DNA of 64,000 nucleotides from Brasenia schreberi. Taxonomy: Eukaryota; Streptophyta; Magnoliopsida; Nymphaeales; Cabombaceae. The stretch covers positions 3,029,501-3,093,500 of the forward strand of contig JAYKKT010000064.1 of assembly GCA_036023115.1 (NCBI GenBank). The letters run 5' to 3'. Shown piece after piece: positions 14,392-25,250 of this stretch. Position 1 is the stretch's first letter. The number at the start of each line of letters is the position of its first letter. The notes under the pieces were generated by a model. The model did no database searches and was not told where the DNA came from. It was given only the letters and a program-made list of their open reading frames with translations. The translations under genes and the position numbers were made by a program.

Positions 14392-14423
<32 letters not shown>
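14392..14423. repeat. (GA)n microsatellite in probable invertase 5'UTR
   Basis: About fifteen GA units lie roughly 390 bp upstream of the invertase start codon. Read on the gene strand this is a CT tract, a common composition for plant 5'UTRs. A transcript start cannot be placed from sequence alone. Confidence 0.9.
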
Positions 14424-14429
<6 letters not shown>

Positions 14430-16240
14430 AAGGTGGGGTCTCGTTCAAACTTGGAGGTTACAAAAAAACGAAAAATCTTGCAACGGCACAAAACGACTCG
14501 GATCGGATAAGATCCAAGCTAGATGATATGCATCGATTCATCTAATGAGTATCAAGAGCGTTTGAACCGGGAAGAAAACCGATACGGTTCATTCAACAGT
14601 TCAATTACGCGGTTCGTATTTTTCAGCAAAGAAAACAAAAAGCACGACTTACACGCCGCTTGTTCACCAAGAATAGGGTTTTTTTTTAATTAAAAAAATC
14701 CTACAAAATGTACGTGGACACGATTTCTCTGAGAGTTCCCTGAAATAGCAAGACCTTATATGGACTGGAAACATTTTAACGGATATCGTTTCGTTAGAGA
14801 ACTCCACAAAAGCAAGGCAGGTGACCATCATTGGTTCCTGTCTTGAAATGACTAGAACACTCATCAGTTCTGTGGATAAACTTGTTCATTTTCAGCTTAA
14901 TTTGAAACCAACGGTTTTAAATCATCTTTTTAACCGTCTCTAAACAGTTTTAATTTTACATGTAAAATCATTTTGAAACCAATAAATTTAAAAAAAAAGC
15001 ACAAATACTCTTCTTGACAGTCGAACTCCCCACTAAATGAAGTCACTGCCAATTGAAAATCCAAATGGATTTTCAAAAATCACAAACCGTAACTCAACCG
15101 ATGACCTTTAGTTTTGATCATGTCTATACAACTAGTGAATAAGATGGATAGAGAATAGAAGAGTAATCTTGAGTGTACGCTTCCGAATAATAGAGAAGGT
15201 TTTACACGTGTTCGTGATGTGGTGAGCCAAGTGTGGATAAGTTGTACAAATCTAGCATATCCTTTTGTTGGATTTTGACGTCTCTCCCTCTCTACAACGT
15301 GAGGCAAGAAAAAAACGTGGCTTATCAGGATCATTCAGCGTGAGGCACTCTCTCTCCCTCTCTACAAGTCACGAGTTCGATACCCATCATCGAAGGAGGG
15401 ATGATGGTTTATTCGGAAATCCTTTGGACAAAGTCATGCATGCACTTTGGGGTTGATGTCGTAATCTAGTATGAAAGGATCTTTATTTTTACTGCACACG
15501 GAAGCTTGTGTTTGATTAATAATGAATTTCGTATATTGTATACGTCATGTATTTCAATCTCACCTAATATAGGAAGAGTTTGGTTAAGGATAAGGTTAAG
15601 ATCCAATAGGAGTTGATGCAGGTGGATCAAGGTTCATTATTTGGTAGTGTTGGCAATAATGCAGTTTAAACTGGAATTGATGTGTCTGTTTCGGTTCTGG
15701 TTGGTATCAATGCATTCTAGTTTGAATCCAAAATGACACAAAATAAAAAAAATTATATTGAAAAAAAGATTGAACCGACAGTTTGAAACTGCTTACCCTG
15801 ATTCAGATAAGGTTCCAGTTTCATGGTAGCAAAAACCGTAATCAAACCGGGCACCACCAATATTTGGTCACAATTCAATGGGTTCTAGTTCCAACGATTT
15901 CCGACCCGATTCAGTTCTTGTTTAAACTCTCGGTTTTGCTTGTAAAAACAAACCTATCTAGTAGGTTGCATGTCTTTGCTTGAGATCGGGTGGGTTCGCG
16001 TGGGTTGGAACCTGACCCAACTCGCTCCATTATACAAGAACCTGCTTCCAACCCGGAGTCCGTATAAGTAACCCGAAAACCAGTTCCAGTCATCAAAACC
16101 AACCACACATCGCTATCTTCCCCCCAGAAGAGAAAAAAATGTCAACCGGGTTCCAAACAGAGGGATGCGTAGATGACGCTGAGGGACCATATGAATCTGT
16201 TGAATTCTCCATTAAAGTATGAGCAGAGCCTGCAGAGAGA
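14424..16240. other. Divergent intergenic region between invertase and INSIG-like genes
   Basis: This region must hold the promoters of both divergently transcribed neighbours. Between about 15,640 and 16,080 there is a degenerate GGTTC/GGTTTGA-rich tract of the dispersed type also seen near 21.0 and 29.7 kb. Around 15,340-15,400 a GTCACGAGTTCGATACCC word resembles a tRNA B box and may be a SINE remnant. No further gene was recognised. Confidence 0.5.
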
Positions 16241-17559
16241 ATGAGAATGCACGTTGTTTCTCTCCCTTGCTCCTCCTTCCTTCTGAATTTCAAGCGCCCC
16301 CAAGGCCCAATCTTGCATCCTTTAACACCACCCAGCTGTTGTCTTAGGACACAAGGAGGAAAACCCACTCTAAATCAAACCTGTCCATCGATTTCTCTCA
16401 CACTCTTTGGTTCAGGCTTCATTCTAGGTCCTCTTTTAGACGCAATCCACTCCAGAGTGCAGCTTCAAATCTACCAAAATGGTTCAATTGATATTGGACC
16501 CATTCACACTAGCATCTGGGCAAGTTGCTTAATTATTTTGGATTCTTATCTTTGGATCCAAATAGGAATGTTTACAAGAGTCGATTTTTCTGTCGTATCA
16601 GGTTCCTCCATTGCTCGGAGTATTCTACCTCGCTGTTGGAGTGCTACAACTATTTCTGGATGAAAAGTTGTATGCAAGATCAAAAGCTCCAGAGGGAACC
16701 TTGCAAAAGACGTCATTCTCATTGTTGTAAGTGTTGAAGTTCGCCTGCTGCACGTTAAATTTGGTGTATTTGTTTCTTATTTTTCTTTCTTGTCAATTGT
16801 GCTTTGCGGCGTTGTGGTTCGGATTACCGCCGTTTTAGTTCTCTCTCTATTATATGGGCTTTAAAACGAGGTGTCATAGACTCCTGATTGGAATATGAAA
16901 TGCACATAAGGTGTTTCTGTAATTGAAGTATGGAAAACAGAGACAGAATTGGATTTACTGACGTATTGGACTTAGTTGATTGGATGAACCAGGTTTCTTG
17001 TGCTATTCGTTGAGCTGAGTGCTGAGATGTACAAAGCGGGGGTACCGTCCAGCATTGAAGCATATGCATTGTTTGCTTTAGCAGAGTTCATATGGTTCTC
17101 CACGGATAGAACATGGTTGGGGTTCACAATAGCCTCGATTGTCGGTGTTTGTGGACCAGCAGCAGAGATTCCACTGATCAAGTATCATCCTCTCCTTATC
17201 AACTGTCATTTTGCTTGCTGCTATGCCAATGTTTTTCTCTTTTTCCTCTTTATTGGTGATCAAAATTCAGCAATGACTTTTTTGTTTCTTCAGGATGTTC
17301 AATCTCTGGCAATACCCAAATGCAAACATTGAAGTTTTTGGTGTGGTAAGAGTGCCAATTAATCTAACTCCATTTTGAATACATTGCTGAAAAGCTTATT
17401 TCTGACTTTTGCTTTATTGATCAGGGGTTGGTCACTTGGACATGCACCTGCTACTTCGTTTACATTCCCTTCTTGACAAATTTTTCTCGCTATCTGAGAG
17501 AAAGGTTTGCATCGGTTGGCATAGATTCTGAAGATGAACCGAAGACTTTATGTTTATGA
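16241..17559 (+). CDS. INSIG-domain (insulin-induced-gene-like) membrane protein
   Basis: Five exons, 16241-16519, 16602-16726, 16993-17181, 17294-17345 and 17425-17559, sum to 780 nt and give 259 aa. The protein matches the plant INSIG-like family: [20 protein letters not shown] at about residues 53-72, then [58 protein letters not shown], and a C-terminal [19 protein letters not shown]. These are several hydrophobic, probably ER-membrane segments. Animal INSIGs bind SCAP and HMG-CoA reductase in sterol feedback; the plant role is not established, and I do not infer the same partners. The first 40 or so residues are hydrophilic and poorly conserved, so the start at 16241 is less certain than the core. 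Intron 1 begins with GC (TGG|GCAAGT at 16520) and ends in CAG; the other introns are GT-AG. Confidence 0.9.
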
Positions 17560-20177
17560 CACATTCAAGTCATTGAAATGAAAGGGAAACTGTTAAAGTG
17601 GCAGTATTCATTCTAGATTGTGTATCAACAATTATGAATCTATAGATGGATCGTTTTCATACATAAACGTACTCAATGTTATGCTTTGTTCAATCCAAAT
17701 CCATTTATCACCCTGATCCATGTTGGCTACCTAAATTGCATAGCGTATGCCCTAAAAGGAGTTAGGAATTAATGTAAAAGTACTGAGTTTTATGCAACTA
17801 ACATTGGATGTCAGCACATGAGCAAACAGAGGAGAGCTTACAGTGAACAAACTATAGAAAGCATATCGCCACCAATGAGCAATTGAACGAAAAACGTTTG
17901 TAAAAGAAAAGTTATATCTGTTCAATTAGCAAAAACCATCATCCAGATTACAATGATTGCCCCTCCAAAGCCAATCAAAACCAAAACCGAGCCTTATTCC
18001 ACACTGTAAAAGGTCGCTTAGTGTTTACAGCCGAACGTCAGCTACAGTGACGTGAGTACAATTAACAGAAACACCGATGGAATCTTTAAGAAAAGAAAAT
18101 TAATGTTGAAATCAGTAGGAATAAAAAGCTAGGGGATGCATCCCTGTGGTAATCTTCCAAAAGCAACCACATTAACCATGAATGTAAGATGAGCTTGTGC
18201 TCAGTTTGATTCTTTAAAAGCTTCAGACCACCAGTAACATCATCAACTACGTCATAAGGGCCTGCCAATGTTCAGAAACAATCGTCAGCAGAGATAAAAG
18301 TGTAGTCTTTTTCCTTGTAAGAGCAGTTACTCATTCTTTAGTACAAAAATCTTGTTCATGAATCATGTAAAGGCAAACAAGGAGTGCAGCAAATTAAACG
18401 ATGGAATCCTTAACCTAACATGAAATTTATGAAACTAACAATAGCTTCTTCTGAAAGCATATTATGTCCAAGTTACACCTGCAACAGGGATGGTGGTCCG
18501 CAGTAGGGTCAGACACACGAGGTCATATTATCCTTTTTTATACGTTATCTATGGCAATCTGAAACAAAAGAATATGATCCCAGATATTCCATTGATGATA
18601 AACTGTGGAAAAAAGAATCTTCTACGTGGGATAAAAGGGAAAGAATTTTTGCAGCGATTTGCCTTTCTTGAACTAAAGCACGATCGATATGCAGTGAGAA
18701 CAACTTTGTGCATACCATCTCTTCGCTATGACTGATTATACACCTGCAACAAGGCCTTCAAATCTTTATTACATCCATTTACTTCCGCAGATTGTACACT
18801 AGTAATAGGGGATGTTACTCCTTACGCCTTCCTAAATGGTCGGTAATTGAAGGATGTCACAAGTTCAATACCCAGATGTCTGATCTTGCCACAGGTCGAA
18901 GCTCATCTACTGCAAAGAGGTGTGGAGGGCCGCAGTAGTGTTGTCACTGAATGCTTCCAACATAGGTTGATAGCGCAGATAACCATCACAATTGCTAGTA
19001 GATGAAAACCTATTTGTTCCCCTGGGGATGTGTCAGCACAAAATAAAGGTGCTGATGAAGCAAAGGATATCTACAAATTAAGGTAAAACTGGTGATGTTA
19101 ATATATTATTGACGTGAACAAGCTGTGAAATATTTCGTAGAAGAACAAATGAAATTATGCCGCTAAGGATGTAAATACTGTACATATCTTAATGACAAAA
19201 TCGTAGAAGTGGAGATGAGTATGGCAATTTGTTCTCTGATGACAGAAAATCCCATGAAAAGACCCTTAATTGTTGGAACCCAAGTCTACTGAAGAAACAG
19301 AAGAACACCCATCTGTGGCAAGATGACATGCGAGCGAATCAACAAAGTCTGGCTCATTAAAGTTGTGATGGCATGTCATTCCTACTAGTTTATGAAAAAA
19401 CACTTCCTATTTTCTTTCATTCATGGCCATTATCACATTCAAGCCAATTATAATCAAATAAATCATGCAAATCCATGATCTGATAGAAAATATAACTAAA
19501 CCATATACTTCTTGTGATTATTGAAACCCAGCCTTAGATACATGTCCACTGTAACCTGCAACAGTGTAGGTTTGGTATTTTTGGAATATTTCTTGCCCCG
19601 TCCATTTGAAAGTTGAATTACTTTTGCGTGTACAACTTGCATACTAGAACCATAAACTAATGTCAGTTAAATTGAGACCGCACATATATCAAGTACAATA
19701 TTTTTTTAATGGAATATATCATGTAATATTAAGACAATTTCATGGAGTATTTTTTACATATATACAAATTCCTAAGAACTAGACCGAAATATTGAATACC
19801 ATACTACAAGTAATAAATGAAAATGAGTGGAGAAGAAAAGAAGAGACTTACCAAGTATAGGCATCATAGTTCTTCAGTCTATTCTTCTTGGTAAAACAAA
19901 TTGTATAGTCAAAACACTTCAAAATTGGCATCTTCTTCGTAGCCTTTTCATTTAACATTAATTGGATGTGCAAATTGATGCATCAAGAATGCCAAAGAAA
20001 TCATTATCGCATCACTTACTCTTCTTTTTGTATATGAACTTCTAAAATAAGATGGTATGGTTGAATTACTCATAATGCCAGCTCTGTAGCTTTAAAGTTG
20101 TAGTATCATTGTGCATCACGGATTTTCAGAAATATATTATTGGAACCTAACGGGCTGATATCAAGGATGTATTAGAT
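17560..20177. other. Intergenic region, nothing firmly recognised
   Basis: No gene could be supported. On the minus strand near 18,160-18,260 an acceptor-like TTGGCAG is followed by a short open frame (PYDVVDDVTGG in one frame), but no donor, partner exon or family match was found. CTGCAACAG and GCCGCAGTAG words recur at 18,480, 18,743, 18,930 and 19,557, with no repeat class I can name. Confidence 0.45.
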
Positions 20178-20445
20178 GAGCCAAATGAGTTTCTTATAAA
20201 TATTAAAGATTTTGAGGGTATCGATGAAAGACCGAACACTTCATATGAAACTTAGTCATATATATAAGGATCTCATCCATCCAATTGACGAGATCGGCAA
20301 TTGAAATTAAAATCTCAAAAGTGGGAAAAAGTATATTTTTTGTAAGTACAATAAATATACTTGATACAATTCGTTTTTTACTTAAAGATTTCAACCATAG
20401 ATGTTTAAGATGGAACGGCTGAGTTCTTTGAGAATGTTTATACTA

Positions 20446-20543
<98 letters not shown>

Positions 20544-20765
20544 AATTTGAATATAGGAGAGAACTAAGGGAGTGAAACAAAACTAAATCAGATCGACTAT
20601 CGTGCTTCTAGTCGATGACTAAACACCACCAATCGGCCAATTGGGCTGTTGAGATTCTTATATATATATATATGACTAAGTTTCATATCAAGTGTTCATT
20701 ACATATCCGTCTTTCATGGACACCCTCAAAAACTTTAATATTTACAAGAAACTCGCCAATTGGAC
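20178..20765. mobile_element. Foldback (MITE-like) element with internal CT/TA microsatellite
   Basis: The left arm, about 20178-20300, is repeated as an imperfect inverted copy at about 20640-20765. Shared words, read on opposite strands, include GAGTTTCTT, AATATTAAAG, CTCAAAAACTTTAATATT-like sequence, GATGAAAGAC/GTCTTTCATG and ATGACTAAGTTTCATAT. Between the arms is a compound (CT)n(TA)n tract. The arms are long and diverged, typical of an old foldback element. No target-site duplication was established. Confidence 0.7.
20449..20542. repeat. Compound (CT)n(TA)n microsatellite
   Basis: A CT run passes directly into a TA run of about 50 bp. It lies between the arms of the foldback element. 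Similar compound tracts occur at 43.5, 46.2 and 57.0 kb, and in the opposite order at 45.8, 51.1, 53.5 and 57.9 kb. Confidence 0.97.
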
Positions 20766-21009
20766 GGTTGAAACAAAACCAAATCAACCCTTTCATTATT
20801 CACCACCAGCTCTGCCAAATGCCACCATAAGCATCGTCTTCTTGGTCGACCATCCACTGAACACAGCAAAAGAGAACGAGAGAGAGGCGTTTCAATTGTC
20901 AAACGAGGCTGGTTAAACTAAGGAGCCAACCTTGTTTGGAGATTTTTTAAAGAAGTCAATACATTATCTATGTTTCCGAAAATAAAAAGGGGTGCCACGG
21001 ATCCCCTTT

Positions 21010-21420
21010 GACTAAGACATGGCCGGTTCCTGTTTAGCCAGTTTTAGGTAAATCGGAACTAGCGGTTTGAAACTGTAAGTTTCAGTTTTTCTATATAACC
21101 AGGAACTTGAAACCACATCTAGGTCCGGTTTTGGTTTTGATTTGGAGCTGCCGGTTTTTATTCGGATTCTAGTTAATAATATACATTTGCTGCTTCAATG
21201 ATTCTCTCAAAGGTAACAATATATATTGCTTTGTAACAATGTTTGATAAAGTCATGGCTGGTTGATGTTTACCAAGGTTTTAGATAAACCGGAACAAGTG
21301 GTTTCAAACTACGGGTTTGGGTTTTTTTAGAAGCAGATCCTTGAAACCAAGTCAAGAGTGGGTCGATTTTGGTTTTGGTTTGGAACTCTTGGTTTTTGTT
21401 CCGATTCTAATTCAAGTCTT
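21010..21420. repeat. Degenerate CCGGTTT/GGTTTGAAAC-rich dispersed repeat
   Basis: Words such as TAGATAAACCGGAAC, GGTTTGAAACT, GGTTTTGGTTTTG and GATTCTAGTT occur twice, near 21,010-21,190 and 21,240-21,420, as two diverged tandem copies of about 235 bp. The first AC of TAAATCGGAACTAGCGG and of TAAACCGGAACAAGTGG align. The same style of sequence is present at 15.7, 29.7, 35.7 and 37.7 kb. It lies upstream of UBL5. No coding content. Confidence 0.6.
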
Positions 21421-21957
21421 ATACCGTTTGGAACCAAAAATCATTAAAAAATTATAGTAAAACATTAAAATAAAACTGCGTTCCTGTTCCATAGAAAGTG
21501 GAACTGAGACCGGATTGTCCCCGGTTCTGCATCCAGTTTGATCGATTCTAGTATCAGCCGTTTTCTGGCTCAGTTTGTTTCCGGCTGGAACCACCGGGCC
21601 AGCTCCAAACCGATGATGCCGGTGGTGGTACATGGTACACAAGTATCTGACCTGATCAGTATTATGGATCGGATCATTGTTCCCAGACCAAACAGTACGA
21701 GATTCGGTTTCTGATCCGTGTTGCCCACAAATATTTACTTGGTCTTGGATAGGCGAACGATATCGTCGGCGGTCGCAAGGAGGTGCGTTTTCTATTTCGC
21801 TGTTCCTTTCGTTGTCGCGTCGAGAAACTTTTAGGGTTTTATAGTAGGGGAAGAATCCTTTTTTCCTTCTTGGGTTTTTGAAATACTGACTCGTCGTTGG
21901 TTGGTATCTCTGTTTCAAAGTTTTTGCTTGCAATAGCGATTTGCGGGGAGGGCGAAG

Positions 21958-22179
21958 ATGATTGAGGTGGTGTTAAACGATCGATTGGGGAAGAAGATAC
22001 GGGTGAAGTGCAACGAGGACGACACGATCGGCGACCTAAAGAAGTTGGTGGCCGCGCAGACGGGCACTCGACCGGAGAAGATACGCATACAGAAGTGGTA
22101 CACCATCTACAAGGACCACATCACTCTCAGCGACTACGAGATCCACGACGGAATGGGCCTTGAGCTCTACTATAATTGA
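21958..22179 (+). CDS. UBL5: Ubiquitin-like protein 5 (UBL5/Hub1)
   Basis: This intronless 73-codon gene has the invariant length of the family. Conserved blocks include [44 protein letters not shown] and the terminal GMGLELYYN. The C-terminal di-tyrosine replaces the di-glycine of conjugated ubiquitins, which fits a non-covalent modifier. In yeast and animals Hub1/UBL5 binds spliceosomal proteins and affects pre-mRNA splicing, and a similar role is presumed in plants. The ATG at 21958 is the only one giving the family N-terminus. The codons are GC-rich compared with the surrounding spacer. A possible 3'UTR intron is discussed under findings. Confidence 0.97.
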   Translation: MIEVVLNDRLGKKIRVKCNEDDTIGDLKKLVAAQTGTRPEKIRIQKWYTIYKDHITLSDYEIHDGMGLELYYN

Positions 22180-25100
22180 CCAAATTGTTCGATGGTACCT
22201 CTCTCTCTCAAGCGTAGGTGGTTTTGCATGCGTTGAATTTTTCAACGGATGGTGGAAGTCCCTGTGGATATGTTGTTGAAGTTTCTTTATTTTTCCTTGT
22301 TGTTTGCTTTCGCGAATGCATAGTTAGAAACTAACGCATTAATGACCAAACTTTTGGTGATAAATGATTGAAAGTCTAAAAAATGAATTTGTGAACTCTC
22401 TGGTTTAATTGATTATGATCGTGTGTTTGGTTTCTTCGTTTTGCATAATGCAATTCTCTTTTTATTTGTGATTCTTGTGTTCTTGTAGCAGTGTGTCTGT
22501 CTTTGAAAAAAGAGAAAGAGTAGCAAATAGAAACGGGGGGAGAGAAAGACAGATAGAGAGCACCCTGTTTCTCCCTGTGTCAAGGCTCCTGTGACATTCT
22601 TCTGAGAATACCACCTTACAGAAAAAACAAATTCAGAAAAGGCTATGAAATTGCTGTCGTCGTCGCGGTGCACTAGCTCGATTGGACCAAAGAAAAGGGC
22701 TCCTCAACTTTGATTGCGAACTCAATGTTGATTGTTTTTTATAGAACAGCATGAAGAACTCTGGTTGATCATGTTGGCTGCTTAGTACATATTATGAACC
22801 CAATTTTGATTTGTGCTACCGTAAAATGTTGCCTTGTTTTGAAGGAGACAAACGCTTGATCGCATCATATTCCCACGAGTTCAAAATAATTTAGATGCTG
22901 CCTAGATCGTAAGCGTAATTTCTTCTCTAAATGGTGTACTCTTCTATTTTGTGATTAAAGCACCGCCGGCTAATTGAGAACTGCTTTGTGTTGCATTGGA
23001 GAGAACGAGATGAATGGTTTCACTGTATGCGGGGCAAACCCAACGCCAGAGATCATACTCTGGTTGTTTCTGAGGATGTAAACTTGTTGACAATATGTTG
23101 GAGATGGATCAATAGTACTGTATCTTGTATTTACTTGCCTAATAGTTGCCAATAACCACCAAAATCTTCTAATATATTCTATTTTACCTTTTCCATTTTG
23201 TGAACGTATTGCAACCTTAATTGATTGATTCCCCTAGTAGAGCTCATGTTCTGGCATGAAAGCTGTAGCGATAGTGCAATGTTGTTATGTGACGAACTCC
23301 AATGATGTTATTGGTCATTTGAGCTCAATTAGTTTAGCTATATATATTTTCATCTCAACCGTCAAGATTATTCAGCTTCAACTATCTAAGTTAATCAGTC
23401 AGTTTAGTGTTTGCAGCAGCTTAGTGCTTATGTATTCTGTGTTTCCTTCTCTGCAGGTGCTAGAGTGAAATTATGGGCTTCTTTTCTGCATCCACTTCCT
23501 TTCGAACTACATGATAATGGTGCAATAGCGCTATAAGAGTGTCTCTGTGTGCGCGTGCATGTATGTGTGCGTGAGGGTAAATATATATACTACTGTCCTG
23601 TTTGCATATTTCTTGTGGGCATGGAATCAGACGGAAAACCATGTGAGTAGTTTGTGAACACAAAAGCAGAAAGATTGACATTTGATAAGGTGGTCTACAG
23701 TTTAGGGTATCTCTTTTCTCTTGATGGATGGATGCCGATGTGTTGCTGATGTTCTCTAGATGAGCGTTTGAAGCTCCTGAAAGCAGAGTCCGAGGTGGAC
23801 TCTGCCATCCATTATTGTTCTGTGCTCTACGCGCAATCCTGTTAGGGTCTGTTTGAATTCATGGACGACAGCACGAGGCTGCTTACCGTGTAAACACGCA
23901 TCTGGGATGAAGCGTCTCCGTCCTCGTGCAGCATGGGGACAGAAACACACCATTTGATATAAGGTTTGAGGAAACTGAACCTTGAATTTGGTGCTTGCAG
24001 CATAACATGGAAGAAAAAACCCAAACCCGTTATCGGGGCTCAATTCGACTCAAAAACTTCAACACCCACCAAACTGAAATGAATTCAAAGGCTTTGCACA
24101 AAAACCAAAGTGCCTCTTTCTCGTTCATGTTGTAACGAAACATGGAACCATGATTCTTCCATTACAAGCCCATTTGGGTTTGTGGCTGCTTGGTACTAAG
24201 GTCCTGGTACCACGAATCAGATTAGCCATAGGAGCACCAGCATTTCACTATTTTGGCTGACCGTCTGAAGCTGGAATCAGACATTGACTGAAAGCCTTTG
24301 TCCGAAACTCGCATCTGAAAGTTTTATTTGGCAAATTGACCTCACAGACACAGATGCGCTTGCATCCAAAGTTCAAACAAGTGCATTTAGCAATGGACCA
24401 ATTTAACGCATGAAGTCATAGAATTTTGTGAAAAAAGCGAACAGGTCATACGTTTTGCCATTCATTTAATGATTTGTAAAAAGTTAAGAATTAAGGACAT
24501 TTTGTGCATTTGGAGCACACAAGTGTCACTGTTAATTATCTGCCTTGAATTTCGTTCTCTCCTGCAACCTCTTTGAGTACAATAAAGAGCACTTAGAAAC
24601 TCATTCGTGGCAAGGGTGAACTTATGAATTTCACATTCTTCTGGTGGCAAGTTGAATCTGTCATCGACTGCAGAACTTCTATTAGTGAACCGGGCATAGC
24701 TGATAAGTTGGTAAGAAGATGGTTTGGTTAGAGATGCAGTCATGTGCAAAAGTTAATGATTGGGAGTCTGGTGTTCTGCTTGAAAACTGACCAAAGTTGC
24801 ACTTTGATGTCAAGATTGAATTGATTTGAATTTGGTAACAGAACCCACTGTACAATTCTAAAAAGGAACACATGTTGCAAGCTAACCTGAGCAAAGATGA
24901 CTGGCCAAATATGCAAAGGTTGCAATACATACAATTGACTTCTAACAAGATCTAGGAAAAGAAAATACCAACATTGTTCAGATGGAGAAAATAACGCACT
25001 AAATGATGTTATATATTTCCTTCACAAGCTCCTTAAGCTAAACAAAATGGGTCAAAAGGTCAGCAACCTACATTTACATGCAGTAGTAGCGTAAGTGGTC

Positions 25101-25250
25101 GAATCCAGACAAAAAAGAGTAATTTTTGCACATAATTTCCTGTAAGCACACTAACTAAATTGCAATTTACTTCCAGGAATTTGAAGGACTACCCACCAAA
25201 ATGCATCATGATAAAACAGCCCCTGTGTCAAATTTCATGAATAACAAGAG
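22180..25250. other. UBL5 3' region and spacer before the Agenet/ENT gene
   Basis: A GT donor at about 22,193 (TCGATG|GTACCT) and a TCTGCAG acceptor ending at about 23,457 would fit a UBL5 3'UTR intron of about 1.26 kb. The last 300 bases or so may hold the 3'UTR of the minus-strand Agenet/ENT gene. Nothing else was recognised. Confidence 0.4.

Noticed and set aside
18086..18268. Minus-strand 60-codon frame after an acceptor-like site
   Set aside because: No donor or neighbouring exon, and no domain. The start is a chance frame.
23460..23681. Minus-strand frame near the end of the UBL5 region
   Set aside because: It is opposite the likely 3' transcribed region, with no motif and simple TG/CA-rich composition.
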